A DNA stretch of 64,000 nucleotides from assembly GCF_900446215.1 (NCBI RefSeq), contig NZ_UAQZ01000003.1, positions 310,001 to 374,000 on the forward strand, written 5' to 3'. The first letter of the stretch is position 1, and every line of letters begins with the position of its first letter. This DNA comes from Burkholderia cenocepacia (lineage in GTDB: Bacteria > Pseudomonadota > Gammaproteobacteria > Burkholderiales > Burkholderiaceae). A program made the position numbers and the translations under genes. Of the stretch, positions 12,634-21,096 are shown piece after piece. Under the pieces are notes generated by a model. That model worked only from the letters and a program-made list of their open reading frames with translations, was not told where the DNA came from and made no database searches.

Positions 12634-13314
12634 ATGCCGGCCTGGCTGCACCTGATGGCGGAATCGCTGCGGCCCCTGCTCGTTGCAGGGCTCGTGTTCA
12701 CGGTTCCGCTCACGCTCGCGTCGTTCGCGATCGGTTTATTGCTTGCGTTCGGCGCGGCGCTCACGCGGCTGTTCGGGCCGCGCTGGGCGCAGGCCGTCGT
12801 GCGGTTCTACATCTGGCTGTTCCGCGGCTCGCCGCTGCTCGTGCAGTTGTTCGTGATCTTCTATGGATTGCCGAACGTCGGCATCGTGCTCGATCCGCTG
12901 ACGGCCGCCGTGATCGGTTTCTCGCTGAACGTCGGCGCGTACAACGCGGAAGTGATTCGCGGCGTGATCGAATCGATGCCGAAAGGGCAGTGGGAGGCCG
13001 CGTACTCGATGTCGATGACGCGCGCGCAGGCGCTGCGCCGCGCGATCCTGCCGCAGGCCGCGCGCGTCGCGCTGCCCGCGCTGTCGAACTCGTTCATCTC
13101 GCTCGTGAAGGACACGTCGCTCGCGGCCGTGCTGACGGTGCCCGAGATCTTCCAGGCCGCGCAACGCATCGCGGCCGTGACCTACGAGCCGCTGATTCTC
13201 TATACCGAAGCCGCGCTGATCTATCTGCTGTTCAGCTCGGTGCTGTCCACGCTGCAACGTCGCCTCGAAACCCGCTTCGGCCGGCACGCGCTGTTCCACG
13301 CGGAGTTGCGATGA
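12634..13314 (+). CDS. Amino acid ABC transporter permease (His/Glu/Gln/Arg family)
   Basis: A 226-residue inner-membrane permease with about five predicted helices. The conserved family stretches are [18 protein letters not shown] near residue 70 and the cytoplasmic coupling loop [20 protein letters not shown] (about 116-135), followed by [18 protein letters not shown]. It resembles the single permease of cystine importers (TcyL), which works as a homodimer. Its stop overlaps the ATPase start as ATGA. Confidence 0.9.
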   Translation: MPAWLHLMAESLRPLLVAGLVFTVPLTLASFAIGLLLAFGAALTRLFGPRWAQAVVRFYIWLFRGSPLLVQLFVIFYGLPNVGIVLDPLTAAVIGFSLNVGAYNAEVIRGVIESMPKGQWEAAYSMSMTRAQALRRAILPQAARVALPALSNSFISLVKDTSLAAVLTVPEIFQAAQRIAAVTYEPLILYTEAALIYLLFSSVLSTLQRRLETRFGRHALFHAELR

Positions 13315-14069
13315 TCCGCCTCGAACGCATCGACAAGTCGTTCGGCGCGCATCGCGTGCTGAGCGGAATCGACCTCGCGTTGCAGCCGGGCAGCGTGACC
13401 GCGCTGATCGGGCCGTCCGGCAGCGGCAAGAGCACGCTGCTGCGCTGCGTGAACCTGCTCGAAGTGCCGGAGGCGGGTGCGCTGGTTGTCGGTGACGCGC
13501 GCATCGACTTCGTGCCGGCGCGCCGGCCGTCGCGCGACGCGGTGTTCGCGGTGCGCAAGCAGACCGGCATGGTGTTCCAGAACTTCCAGTTGTTTCCGCA
13601 CCTGAGCGTCGTGCAGAACGTGATGGAGGGGCTCGTGACCGTGCAGCGCTGGCCGCGCGAGCGGGCCCGGGAGCGCGCGCTCGCGCTGCTCGACAAGGTC
13701 GGCATCGCAGACAAGGCCGACGCATGGCCGGCCACGCTGTCGGGCGGCCAGCAGCAGCGCGTGGCGATCGCGCGGGCGCTCGCGCCGTCGCCGCAGGTGC
13801 TGCTGTGCGACGAACCGACGTCGGCGCTCGATCCGGAGCTGTCCGTCGAAGTGGTCGAGGTGCTGCGCCAGCTCGCGCGTGAAGGCACGACGATGCTGAT
13901 GGCCACGCACGACCTGCGCCTCGCCGCGTCGATCGCGCACGATGCGGTGTTTCTCGCCGATGGCCGCATCGTCGAAGCCGGCGCATCGCGCGACCTGTTC
14001 GGCCGGCCGCGCGACCCGCGCACCGCGAAGTTCGTCGCGACGCTCGCGCAAGGCGTGCCGGCGTTCTGA
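13311..14069 (+). CDS. Amino acid ABC transporter ATP-binding protein
   Basis: A 252-residue ABC ATPase of the polar amino acid group. It shows Walker [11 protein letters not shown]-loop [12 protein letters not shown], signature [15 protein letters not shown], Walker [15 protein letters not shown] and switch histidine ATHDLRLA. It powers the preceding permease and overlaps its gene by 4 bases. The insertion around [17 protein letters not shown] between Walker A and the Q-loop matches the cystine-type ATPases (TcyN). No clear terminator follows; the next gene converges 24 bases later. Confidence 0.9.
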   Translation: MIRLERIDKSFGAHRVLSGIDLALQPGSVTALIGPSGSGKSTLLRCVNLLEVPEAGALVVGDARIDFVPARRPSRDAVFAVRKQTGMVFQNFQLFPHLSVVQNVMEGLVTVQRWPRERARERALALLDKVGIADKADAWPATLSGGQQQRVAIARALAPSPQVLLCDEPTSALDPELSVEVVEVLRQLAREGTTMLMATHDLRLAASIAHDAVFLADGRIVEAGASRDLFGRPRDPRTAKFVATLAQGVPAF

Positions 14070-14093
14070 CGACGCGGCGCGATGGGGGCGCGC

Positions 14094-14909
14094 TCAGCGT
14101 TGCGCGTATCCGTCTAGCACCGCGGCGACGATCGCTTCGGGCGCATCTTCCTGAACCAGATGGCCCGCGTGCGGCACCCGGATCAACTGGCCGTTCGCGA
14201 TGCGATCGGCTAGCGCCTGCCCTTGCTCGAGCGGAATCCACGCGTCGTCCTCGCCCCACACGATGCGCACCGGAAAGTCCGGCGGCGCGTAGCGGGCCTC
14301 CGCTTCCTCGATGTAGCGCTGGCGCATCTGCGCGATCTGCCGATAGAACGCGGCCTGGCCGGCCGGCGTGAGCCACGGTGCACGGTAGATCGACAGCGCG
14401 TCGTCGCTCAGCGGGCGCGCGACCGCATTGCCGAGATAGGCCGACAGAAGCGCGTGATGCGCGTACGCGGGCAGGCCGGTGAACGCGGCTTCGTGCTGCG
14501 CGACGTGGCGGACGAACGGCGAGCCTTGCGGCGCGATCGCGACCGGGTTCACCAGCGTGAGATCCGCATATGCGATGCCGTCGAGAAAGTGTGCGCGCAG
14601 TGCGGTTGCGCCGCCGTAGTCGTGCGCGAGCACGCGCGGCCGCGCGAGTTTCCATTCATTCAGCAGCGCGCCGAACAGCGCGTTCTGGCGACCCAGCGAC
14701 ACGTCCGCGTCCGGCATGTCGGACTGCCCGTAGCCGAGCAGGTCGTAGAAATACACGCGATGGCGCCGCGCGAGCCACGGCGCGATCCGGCGCCATACCT
14801 GCGACGAAAACGGCGTGCCGTGCACCAGCACGAGCGGCGGCCCTTCGCCGAGCGTGCCCCATGCAATCCGGTGGCCTTCGAAATTGAAGCGGTTCGGGAG
14901 TTCGAGCAT
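14094..14909 (-). CDS. Alpha/beta hydrolase with Asp nucleophile (dehalogenase/epoxide hydrolase type)
   Basis: A 271-residue alpha/beta hydrolase. The oxyanion HGTP motif is at residues 30-33. The nucleophile elbow reads AHDYGG, so the nucleophile is Asp97 rather than serine. The acid is in GEDDAW (221-222) and the base is His250 in PHAGHLVQE. An aspartate nucleophile points to haloalkane or haloacid dehalogenases and epoxide hydrolases, not esterases. The substrate cannot be told from sequence. It is divergent from a CGNR zinc-finger regulator gene with a 27-bp palindrome between them, which suggests control by that neighbour. Confidence 0.8.
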   Translation of the reverse strand: MLELPNRFNFEGHRIAWGTLGEGPPLVLVHGTPFSSQVWRRIAPWLARRHRVYFYDLLGYGQSDMPDADVSLGRQNALFGALLNEWKLARPRVLAHDYGGATALRAHFLDGIAYADLTLVNPVAIAPQGSPFVRHVAQHEAAFTGLPAYAHHALLSAYLGNAVARPLSDDALSIYRAPWLTPAGQAAFYRQIAQMRQRYIEEAEARYAPPDFPVRIVWGEDDAWIPLEQGQALADRIANGQLIRVPHAGHLVQEDAPEAIVAAVLDGYAQR

Positions 14910-14923
14910 CGGCTTCTCCGTGC

Positions 14924-14950
14924 TAACCTGTTTTGGTTGTTAACAGGTTA
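14924..14950. promoter_or_regulatory. Palindromic operator candidate between hydrolase and CGNR gene
   Basis: Perfect 9-bp arms TAACCTGTT (14924-14932) and AACAGGTTA (14942-14950) flank a 9-bp centre, in an 82-bp divergent intergenic region. Arm centres are 18 bp apart, close to two helical turns, as expected for a dimeric regulator. The likely binder is the adjacent CGNR protein. Confidence 0.6.
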
Positions 14951-14991
14951 CGCCGGATTGTCCGGATGTGAAACCGAATAGGTGAAAATAA

Positions 14992-15606
14992 ATGGTTACT
15001 CGATCCGACCCGGTGCGACCCCGGCACGAATGGCGCGCGGCCGATTTCGTCGGCGGCCATCCGGCGCTCGACTTCCTCAACACGGTGGCCGACACGGGCA
15101 AGACGCGCGCCGAGGACAAGCTCGTCGACTGGCCGGCCGTGCGCGCGTGGGCCGGGAAAGCGGGGTTGCCGGCGCCGGACGATCTGGCGCGGCTGCTACG
15201 TCATCCGCGGCAGGACGGCCCCGACGAACTCGCGGCGCTGCGCCGCTTTCGCGAAGACGCGTACGTCGCGATCGCACATCTGACGGCTGAAGGTGGCGGC
15301 AGCGCGCGCGCGCGCGCGGCGGAGCGGCTCGCGGTGGCGATCCGCGATGCGATCGGGCGCAGCGCATTCGATGCGGTCGGCGGCCGCTTCGCGTGGCGGC
15401 CCGATGCGCGGGCCGCGTCGCGCTGGGTCGATGCGATCGCGCTCGGTTTCGAGGATCTGATGCGCAGCGACGATTTCGCGCGGGTGCGGCAGTGCGGCCG
15501 GTGTACGTGGTTCTTCGTCGATCGCGGCCGCGGCGTCGGGCGACGGTGGTGCGACATGCGCACGTGCGGGAATCGCGCGAAGGTGGAGGCGTTCAGGGAG
15601 CGGTGA
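14992..15606 (+). CDS. ABATE-domain protein with CGNR zinc finger (probable regulator)
   Basis: A 204-residue protein of the DUF1470/CGNR family. The N-terminal two-thirds is the ABATE domain, with the typical opening GGHPALDFLNTVAD (about residues 21-34). The C terminus holds the zinc finger: CGRCTWFFVDR, then RRWCDMRTCGNRAKVEAFRER, giving two CxxC-like pairs plus the CGNR signature. The family is thought to be made of ligand-responsive transcription factors. Divergent placement from the hydrolase gene across a palindrome supports a local regulator role. The start at 14992 precedes the ABATE opening by 20 residues. Confidence 0.82.
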   Translation: MVTRSDPVRPRHEWRAADFVGGHPALDFLNTVADTGKTRAEDKLVDWPAVRAWAGKAGLPAPDDLARLLRHPRQDGPDELAALRRFREDAYVAIAHLTAEGGGSARARAAERLAVAIRDAIGRSAFDAVGGRFAWRPDARAASRWVDAIALGFEDLMRSDDFARVRQCGRCTWFFVDRGRGVGRRWCDMRTCGNRAKVEAFRER

Positions 15607-15640
15607 CACGCGCGCTGCGGCGGTGGCCGCGCCGCGCGTG
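15607..15640. terminator. Hairpin between convergent CGNR and DUF3592 genes
   Basis: An 8-bp outer stem (15607-15614 with 15633-15640) encloses a GC-rich loop and fills the gap between two convergent stop codons. There is no T run. Confidence 0.4.
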
Positions 15641-15642
15641 CG

Positions 15643-16548
15643 TCATTGAGCAGTGCCGTGGGGCCGATGGTCGGGCCATAGCGTCGCGGCGACGAACAGC
15701 CCGGCCGCCAGGAACGGCGCACCGATCGCGAACAGGATGGCCGTCAGGCCCCAGCGATCCCAGAAGCGGTCGACGAGCGCACGCTCGGGCGTGACGGGGT
15801 CGTACAGCACGTTGACCGCGTCGCCTTCGTGCAGGCCCGGGTGCGACGACGCCGAGCCCTGCGCGAACGTGATCAGCCGCCCGCTGTCGGTCGTGAACGC
15901 GACGACGGCCGAATACAGTGACGTGCGCGACCGTGACGACCGCCCGTTTTTCGCGATCTCGACCACATGGCCGGTCGAGCGCGCATAGTGATGGACGATC
16001 TGCCACTGACGCAGGCCGGCCGCGCCGGCGCCGGCGAGGAAGCCCGTGCCGATCGCGATCGGAATCAGCACGATCGCGACATCCCAGCGACGCCGTGCCG
16101 GCGTGTGCACGACGCGGCGCGGCGCCGGGTCCGATTGCCGGTGGCGACGCTCGCGGGCAATCAGCAGGCCGCCGATCGCGAACGACGCGACGGCGAGCAG
16201 CGCCGGCACGGCCGCCGGAAACCAGCGTTGCGTGAAATCGTCGATCAGCGCGGGGCGTTCGGGGTGATCGGGGTCGAGCAGGACGTCGACGTTCTCGCCG
16301 ATGTCGTAGGCGGGGACCGTCGACGCGGTATTGCCGGCGACTTCGCGGCGCTGGCCGTCGTTCGCGAGGTACGCGACGATCGGCCGGTACGCGTGCATCG
16401 CGTCGCTGTCCTGGACGATGCGCACGACCGTGCCCGGCGCGCGGACCAGATTGCCCGGTTCCCGGCCGGCCGTGATGGCGAGCACGCCGGCCAGCACGAA
16501 CAGGACGACGCCGATCATCAGTGCGAGCAGCGCGTCCTTACCGGGCAT
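15643..16548 (-). CDS. DUF3592 membrane protein with duplicated domain
   Basis: A 301-residue protein with four likely membrane helices in two pairs and two copies of the DUF3592 soluble unit. Copy 1 (about residues 32-105) runs from PGTVVRIVQDSD to NVDVLLDPDHPERPALID. Copy 2 (about 186-260) runs from TGHVVEIAKNGR to AVNVLYDPVTPERALVD, then RFWDRWG beside RW in copy 1. Each copy is followed by a hydrophobic stretch. The function of the family is unknown. The start at 16548 (MPGKDALLAL) puts a helix at the N terminus. An upstream in-frame ATG at 16689 has a GAGAG ribosome-site candidate but would add 47 residues of no recognisable character. Confidence 0.75.
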   Translation of the reverse strand: MPGKDALLALMIGVVLFVLAGVLAITAGREPGNLVRAPGTVVRIVQDSDAMHAYRPIVAYLANDGQRREVAGNTASTVPAYDIGENVDVLLDPDHPERPALIDDFTQRWFPAAVPALLAVASFAIGGLLIARERRHRQSDPAPRRVVHTPARRRWDVAIVLIPIAIGTGFLAGAGAAGLRQWQIVHHYARSTGHVVEIAKNGRSSRSRTSLYSAVVAFTTDSGRLITFAQGSASSHPGLHEGDAVNVLYDPVTPERALVDRFWDRWGLTAILFAIGAPFLAAGLFVAATLWPDHRPHGTAQ

Positions 16549-16840
16549 GACGCGATCCGGTTCGTGCGCCGTGCGGAGTCGGGTGTGTCCGGATGCACGG
16601 CCCATCGCGACGGACGGGCCGATATCGGCGCAACCATGCCCTCTGAATGGTCGCGTCTCGTTCACATGCTTCCATGTCTGACGTCCCATGTTCTCTCAGT
16701 GCCGGCGGGCAAACGACGAACCCTGCGCCGGTCGTGTGATATTTGTCGGAGGATTCTAGCGGAAACGATGTGCAACGGGCGTGCGCTCGCGTATCGCCGC
16801 CAAAGGCGCGCGCCGCGATGAATGCGGCGGCCAAAACGGA
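16549..16840. other. Non-coding stretch upstream of the DUF3592 gene
   Basis: No recognised gene. The left half could encode an N-terminal extension of the DUF3592 protein if its start is at 16689. I see no clear -35/-10 pair and no repeat. Confidence 0.4.
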
Positions 16841-16872
16841 AAAGGCCGGTCAGCTTTCGCTGACCGGCCTTT
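16841..16872 (-). terminator. Intrinsic terminator of tRNA-Lys
   Basis: A perfect 14-bp stem (16841-16854 and 16859-16872) with a GAAA tetraloop on the - strand is followed on that strand by TTTTCCGTTTT. It lies 8 bases past the tRNA 3' end. Confidence 0.9.
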
Positions 16873-16880
16873 GGAATTCC

Positions 16881-16956
16881 TGGTGGGGCGTGAGTGACTC
16901 GAACACTCGACCTACGGATTAAGAGTCCGCTGCTCTACCAACTGAGCTAACGCCCC
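16881..16956 (-). tRNA. tRNA-Lys (anticodon CTT)
   Basis: A 76-base cloverleaf read on the - strand. The acceptor stem GGGGCGT pairs with ACGCCCC, the D-arm is TAGCTCAGTTGGTAGAGCA, and the anticodon loop CTCTTAA has anticodon CTT (codon AAG). The T-arm is GAGTG-TTCGAGT-CACTC and the CCA end is encoded. All stems pair fully. A single-gene unit with its own promoter and terminator. Confidence 0.97.
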
Positions 16957-16969
16957 CAACAGAAGAAAG

Positions 16970-16998
16970 ATTATGCCGGGGTTTTCAGGACATGGCAA
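16970..16998 (-). promoter_or_regulatory. Promoter of tRNA-Lys
   Basis: On the - strand TTGCCA (16998-16993) is followed after 17 bases by CATAAT (16975-16970), 13 bases before the mature tRNA 5' end. Confidence 0.7.
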
Positions 16999-17105
16999 GC
17001 CCTTTGTGCAAATTTCCTGAAAATATTTCGTCAAGACAACCGCGGCTGTCAGCGCGGTAACGAGCGATCGCAGTTTGCGCGCTCCCGGTATGATGACGCC
17101 ACACG

Positions 17106-17128
17106 CGTTGCGCGGCGGTCGCGCAACG
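17106..17128 (+). other. Hairpin with T run in the leader of the thioesterase gene
   Basis: A perfect 9-bp GC-rich stem (17106-17114 and 17120-17128) is followed directly by a T run, and ends 18 bases before the thioesterase start codon. A TATGAT -10 candidate lies at 17089-17094. It looks like a small intrinsic terminator placed in a 5' leader. Confidence 0.5.
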
Positions 17129-17146
17129 TTTTCTGGACATCCGAAG

Positions 17147-17551
17147 ATGGACGAAAACGCAGTCCGCGAATTGCTGGATCGCCTGCTGGCCCCGTGGGTC
17201 CGCTCGCTGGGTCTGGTCCCCGTGTCGATCGGCGATGACAGCGTCACGCTGCGCCTGCCGTTTTCCGGCGAGTTCCGCCATTCGGGCGGCATCATCTGCG
17301 GCCAGGTGTTCACGGCGGCCGCCGACACCGCGATGGTGGTCGCGATCTCGTCCGCGCTCGGCGAATTCCGGCCGATGACGACGGTGTCGCTGAACACGAA
17401 CTTCATGCGTCCCGTGCGCAAGGGCGACGTGCTCGTCACCGCGCGCGTGCTGCGGATGGGCCGCAACCTCGTGTTCGGCGAAGTCGAGCTGTTCGACGAG
17501 GACGGCAAGATTGCCGTTCACGCGACGTCGACCTACGCGCTCGTCAGCTGA
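17147..17551 (+). CDS. PaaI-type hotdog thioesterase
   Basis: A 134-residue single hotdog-fold protein of the PaaI/YdiI acyl-CoA thioesterase group. The conserved core is RHSGGIICGQVFTAAADTAMVVA (in two parts, about residues 45-67), with the catalytic acidic residue in AADTAM, then MTTVSLNTNFMRPVRKGDV. The start at 17147 (MDENAV) gives the usual family length; an upstream ATG at 17075 would add 24 unrelated residues and cross the leader hairpin. It is followed 8 bases later by the patatin gene, so acyl-chain turnover by the pair is plausible. The substrate is unknown. Confidence 0.88.
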   Translation: MDENAVRELLDRLLAPWVRSLGLVPVSIGDDSVTLRLPFSGEFRHSGGIICGQVFTAAADTAMVVAISSALGEFRPMTTVSLNTNFMRPVRKGDVLVTARVLRMGRNLVFGEVELFDEDGKIAVHATSTYALVS

Positions 17552-17559
17552 GCGGCGCG

Positions 17560-18426
17560 ATGTTCGACCAGATCGTCTTTGCGGGCGGCGGCAATCGCTG
17601 CTGGTGGCAGGCCGGCTTCTGGGACGTCGCGCGGCCGGCCCTCGACCTGCGCCCGCGCGTGATCACCGGCATCTCGGCCGGCGCGGCCACCGCCTGCATG
17701 CTGTATACACGCGACGCCGCGTGGGTGATGCGCTATTACGGAGAAGCGCTGCGCCACAACCGGAAGAATGCGTACTGGGGCAACCTGTTCGGGCGCGAGC
17801 CCGTGTTTCCGCATTACCGGATCTATCGTCAGGCGCTGCTCGACATTTACGGCGAGCCGTTCGCGAAGCTCGCCACGGCGCCGGAGATCCGCATCGGCGT
17901 GTCGCACGTGCCGCGCTGGCTCGGCGCGCGCAGCGCCGTCGCGGCCGGCCTCGTCGCATACAACATCGAGAAGTACGTGCGCAAGACGCTGCACCCGACG
18001 CTCGGGCGCACGCTCGGTTTCCGGCCCGAATTCGTGCGGGCGCAGGCCTGCACGCAAGTCGACGAGCTCGCCGACCTGATCCTGCAGTCGTCCTGCACGC
18101 CGCCGTTCACGCCGGTGCTGCGGCGTGGCGGCCGGCCGGTGCTCGACGGCGGGATGGTCGACAACGTGCCGGTCGATGCGCTCGATCCGTCGCCGGGCGA
18201 CGTGCTGGTGCTCGTCACCCGGCTGTATCCGCGTCCGCAGATGTTCACGGTCGCGCATGGCGACCAGCGGCGGTTGTATGTGCAGCCGTCGAGCAAGGTA
18301 CCGATTTCGAGCTGGGACTACACGAGCCCGTCGCAGATGCGGCATGCGTACGATCTCGGACGGCGCGACGGCGAGCACTTCCTCGCGCGCGTCGGCGCGA
18401 TGACGGGCGGCCGCGTGGCCGCCTGA
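17560..18426 (+). CDS. Patatin-like phospholipase
   Basis: A 288-residue patatin-family lipid acyl hydrolase. The oxyanion-hole GGGNR is at residues 9-13, the nucleophile elbow GISAG holds Ser39, and the catalytic Asp196 is in LDGGMVDN, giving the Ser-Asp dyad. There is no signal peptide, so it is likely cytoplasmic or membrane-associated like RssA. It follows the thioesterase gene by 8 bases and shares its transcript. A GC hairpin (18448-18468) separates it from the convergent dehydrogenase gene. Substrate and role are not evident. Confidence 0.88.
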   Translation: MFDQIVFAGGGNRCWWQAGFWDVARPALDLRPRVITGISAGAATACMLYTRDAAWVMRYYGEALRHNRKNAYWGNLFGREPVFPHYRIYRQALLDIYGEPFAKLATAPEIRIGVSHVPRWLGARSAVAAGLVAYNIEKYVRKTLHPTLGRTLGFRPEFVRAQACTQVDELADLILQSSCTPPFTPVLRRGGRPVLDGGMVDNVPVDALDPSPGDVLVLVTRLYPRPQMFTVAHGDQRRLYVQPSSKVPISSWDYTSPSQMRHAYDLGRRDGEHFLARVGAMTGGRVAA

Positions 18427-18447
18427 CGAGCGGGGAATGAAACGGTG

Positions 18448-18468
18448 GGGCCGCGCGGCGCGCGGCCC
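18448..18468. terminator. Hairpin between convergent patatin and dehydrogenase genes
   Basis: A perfect 9-bp GC stem (18448-18456 and 18460-18468) with a GGC loop lies between two convergent stop codons. There is no T run. Confidence 0.5.
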
Positions 18469-18474
18469 GTGCGA

Positions 18475-19488
18475 TCAGCGCTTGCGGATCGGCGTCAGCG
18501 CTTCCGGGTTGGCGACGCTCGACATGTCGCCGTCGTCGAACGCGAGAATGTTGCGGAATGCGGCGCTGAAATACAGTTCGTAGCTTTCGCGTTCGACGTA
18601 GCCGATGTGCGGCGTGCAGATCACGTTTTCCATCCGCAGCAGGCTGTAGCCCTGCAGGATCGGCTCGCTTTCGAACACGTCGATCGCGACCATCCCCGGA
18701 CGGTTGTGCGACAGCGCGTTGACGAGCGCGTTTTCCTCGAGCAGCTCGGCGCGGCTCGTGTTGACGAGCAGCGACGTCGGCTTCATCCGCATCAGGTCTT
18801 CCTGCTTCACGATGCCGCGCGTGTCGTCATGCAGGCGCAGGTGCAGCGACAGCACGTCGCTCTGCTCGAACAGCGCTTCCCGGCTGTCGGCGGCCGTGTA
18901 GCCGTCGGCGCGTGCGGCTTCGAGCGAATGCTCGCGGCCCCATACCAGCACGTTCATCCCGAACGCCTTGCCGTAACCGGCGACGAGCCGGCCGATCTTC
19001 CCGTAGCCCCAGATGCCGAGCGTCTGGCCGCGCAGCACCTGGCCGAGGCCGAAGTTCGGCGGCAGCGCCGACGTCTTCAGGCCCGACTGCTGCCACGCGC
19101 CTTGCTTCAGGTTCGCGACGTATTGCGGAATGCGGCGCTGGGCGGCCATCACGAGCGCCCAGGTCAGCTCGGCCGGCGCGACCGGCGAACCGGTGCCTTC
19201 GAGCACCGCGATGCCGCGGTCGGTACACGCGTCGAGATCGATGTGGCTCGACACGCGGCCGGTCTGGCTGATCATGCGCAGGTTCGGCAGCTTCGACAGC
19301 AGCTGCGAGGTAATCGGGGTCCGTTCACGAATCAGCACGAGCGCCTCGACTTCCGCCAGACGGCTGGCGAGCTGTCCCAGGCCGCGCACCGTATTGTTGA
19401 AGACCTTTACGTCGTGGCCGGCGAGCATCTCGAAGCAGTTCAGCTTGCGGACGGCGTCCTGGTAGTCGTCGAGGATGGCAATTTTCAT
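18475..19488 (-). CDS. D-2-hydroxyacid dehydrogenase family protein
   Basis: A 337-residue NAD(P)-dependent dehydrogenase of the formate/glycerate dehydrogenase superfamily, which interconverts 2-keto acids and D-2-hydroxy acids. The cofactor fold is LGIWGYGKIGRLVAGYGKAF (about residues 158-177). The catalytic set is Arg in LVNTSRAELLEE, Glu in IDVFESEPI and His in ICTPHIGYVERE. The catalytic-domain part begins MKIAILDDYQDAV. The substrate is not identifiable. It is divergent from a LysR gene across 427 bases that hold inverted repeats, so it may be that regulator's target. Confidence 0.88.
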   Translation of the reverse strand: MKIAILDDYQDAVRKLNCFEMLAGHDVKVFNNTVRGLGQLASRLAEVEALVLIRERTPITSQLLSKLPNLRMISQTGRVSSHIDLDACTDRGIAVLEGTGSPVAPAELTWALVMAAQRRIPQYVANLKQGAWQQSGLKTSALPPNFGLGQVLRGQTLGIWGYGKIGRLVAGYGKAFGMNVLVWGREHSLEAARADGYTAADSREALFEQSDVLSLHLRLHDDTRGIVKQEDLMRMKPTSLLVNTSRAELLEENALVNALSHNRPGMVAIDVFESEPILQGYSLLRMENVICTPHIGYVERESYELYFSAAFRNILAFDDGDMSSVANPEALTPIRKR

Positions 19489-19915
19489 GGTGAACGGGGT
19501 GTCGCGCGTTGAAAGCGGCCGTGGCGGTGGCGCACGTTGCGCGCCCGTCCCGCCCGGCCGGGGCCGACATGATGCAACGTCGGCCGCCTTCGTGGTGTCT
19601 TTTTAACAGGTTGTTACGCTCCGCCGCAATCGGCGCCGGCCACACCCGGCGCCGCTCCTGCGTCGTGCGACGGGGTGCGCTGTTGTGTCGCATCAAATAG
19701 GTCCTTCCTGATTCGGCCACTTCCTCGACGAGGTTCACCCAATTGTTGCTCCAAGCAGAATAATTGGATCAACTATCCGCGGAAGGCGAGGATTTTTGAC
19801 TATTTTTATCGTCAACCGGCCCCTTGTTGAGCAACTCTGCATCATTTCCGCTGTCGTAGGAGAATTACGCATTTGCTTCATCTTTTTGAAGTTGTAACAG
19901 CGGCAGGAGTCGTTT
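19489..19915. promoter_or_regulatory. Long divergent intergenic region before the LysR gene
   Basis: There is no gene in these 427 bases. They are AT-richer toward the LysR gene. An inverted repeat with one mismatch (19739-19747 and 19759-19767, arms CCAATTGTT and AATAATTGG) has the T-N11-A type shape of LysR sites. A second shorter one (TTGAC at 19796-19800, GTCAA at 19811-19815) lies nearer the gene. An AGGAG ribosome site precedes the LysR start. Confidence 0.5.
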
Positions 19916-20965
19916 ATGGATCATTTGCAGTCGATGCGCGTGTTCGTCAAGGTTGCAGATCTCGGCAGTTTCGCGCGGGCCGCGAGCGCAATGGATATCT
20001 CCAACGCGGTCGCGACGCGCCACGTCGCCGATCTGGAAGGCCGGCTCGGCACGCGTTTGCTTAACCGCACCACGCGCAGCCTCTCCCTGACGGAGTCGGG
20101 TCAGGTCTATCTGGAGCGTGCCCGCCAGATCCTCGACGAGCTCGAGGATGTCGAGCAGATGGTCGTCGCACGCAATCACGAGCCGGTCGGCACGCTGCGC
20201 ATCGTTGCGCCGGTCGTGTTCGGCCTGCACAACCTCGCGCCCGTGCTGCAGTCGTACACGGAGAATTTCCCGAAGGTGGTGCCGGATCTCACGCTGGTCG
20301 ACCGGCAGGTCGATCTCGTCGAGGAAGGCTTCGACGTCGGCATCGTCGTCACGCGCCAGATGCGCAGCGCGAGCATCGTCACGCGGCGCCTGACCACCGG
20401 CTGCATGACCGTGTGCGCGACGCCGAGCTATCTGGAGAAGCACGGCGTGCCGACGCATCCGGAACAGCTCGCCGAGCATCCGGCGCTGAGCCTGCCGACC
20501 GAATACTGGGGCGACGAGCGCGTGTTCACGGGGCCGGACGGCGAAGTGCGCGTGCGCCCGACCAACGTGATCGTCGCGAACAACACCGCGATGCTGCGCC
20601 AGTTCGCGTTGCTCGGGATGGGGGTCGCGATCCTGCCGAGCTACCTGATCGGCAGCGACATCGCGCGCGGCGCGCTCGTGCGGCTGCTGCCGGATTTCCG
20701 GCTGCCGCAGGTCGAGATCAACATTGCCTACCCGAGCCGGCGCCATCTGCCGGCGAAGGTGCGCACGTTCATCGACCATCTCGTCGAGCATTTCAGCCAT
20801 TCGACCGACGCGATGATGGGCGAACAGTGGGCCGCGCAGGGCGCGACGCTGCCGCCGATCGGCGTCGAGATGCGTGCCGAGCAGCCCGAATCGACCGATC
20901 CGAACCTGCAGCCGCGTCTGGCGCGTTCGCCGCGCACGCGCGTGGCGGTGCCGTCGCCGCTGTAA
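19916..20965 (+). CDS. LysR-family transcriptional regulator
   Basis: A 349-residue LysR regulator, somewhat longer than the usual 300 because of a C-terminal tail of about 45 residues rich in Arg and Pro. The winged helix is at residues 1-60 (MDHLQSMRVFVKVADLGSF, then ATRHVADLEGRLGTRLLNRT), followed by a linker helix and the periplasmic-binding-like effector domain starting GTLRIVAPVVFG (about 90). It lies divergent from the D-2-hydroxyacid dehydrogenase gene, its most likely target. An intrinsic terminator follows. The effector is unknown. Confidence 0.9.
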   Translation: MDHLQSMRVFVKVADLGSFARAASAMDISNAVATRHVADLEGRLGTRLLNRTTRSLSLTESGQVYLERARQILDELEDVEQMVVARNHEPVGTLRIVAPVVFGLHNLAPVLQSYTENFPKVVPDLTLVDRQVDLVEEGFDVGIVVTRQMRSASIVTRRLTTGCMTVCATPSYLEKHGVPTHPEQLAEHPALSLPTEYWGDERVFTGPDGEVRVRPTNVIVANNTAMLRQFALLGMGVAILPSYLIGSDIARGALVRLLPDFRLPQVEINIAYPSRRHLPAKVRTFIDHLVEHFSHSTDAMMGEQWAAQGATLPPIGVEMRAEQPESTDPNLQPRLARSPRTRVAVPSPL

Positions 20966-21009
20966 CGGCTCGGCGGCCCAGGCCCGGCAGCGCCCCTGCC
21001 GGCACAAAG

Positions 21010-21042
21010 AAAAAACGCGGATCGTTCGATCCGCGTTTTTTT
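21010..21042. terminator. Bidirectional intrinsic terminator between LysR and topB genes
   Basis: A perfect 13-bp stem (21011-21023 and 21028-21040) with a GTTC loop, flanked by an A run and a T run, serves both convergent genes. Confidence 0.9.
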
Positions 21043-21096
21043 ATGGCTGCGTGCCGGCGCCGGACGCGCCGCAGGCGGCGCCCGGCGGTCGGGCCG

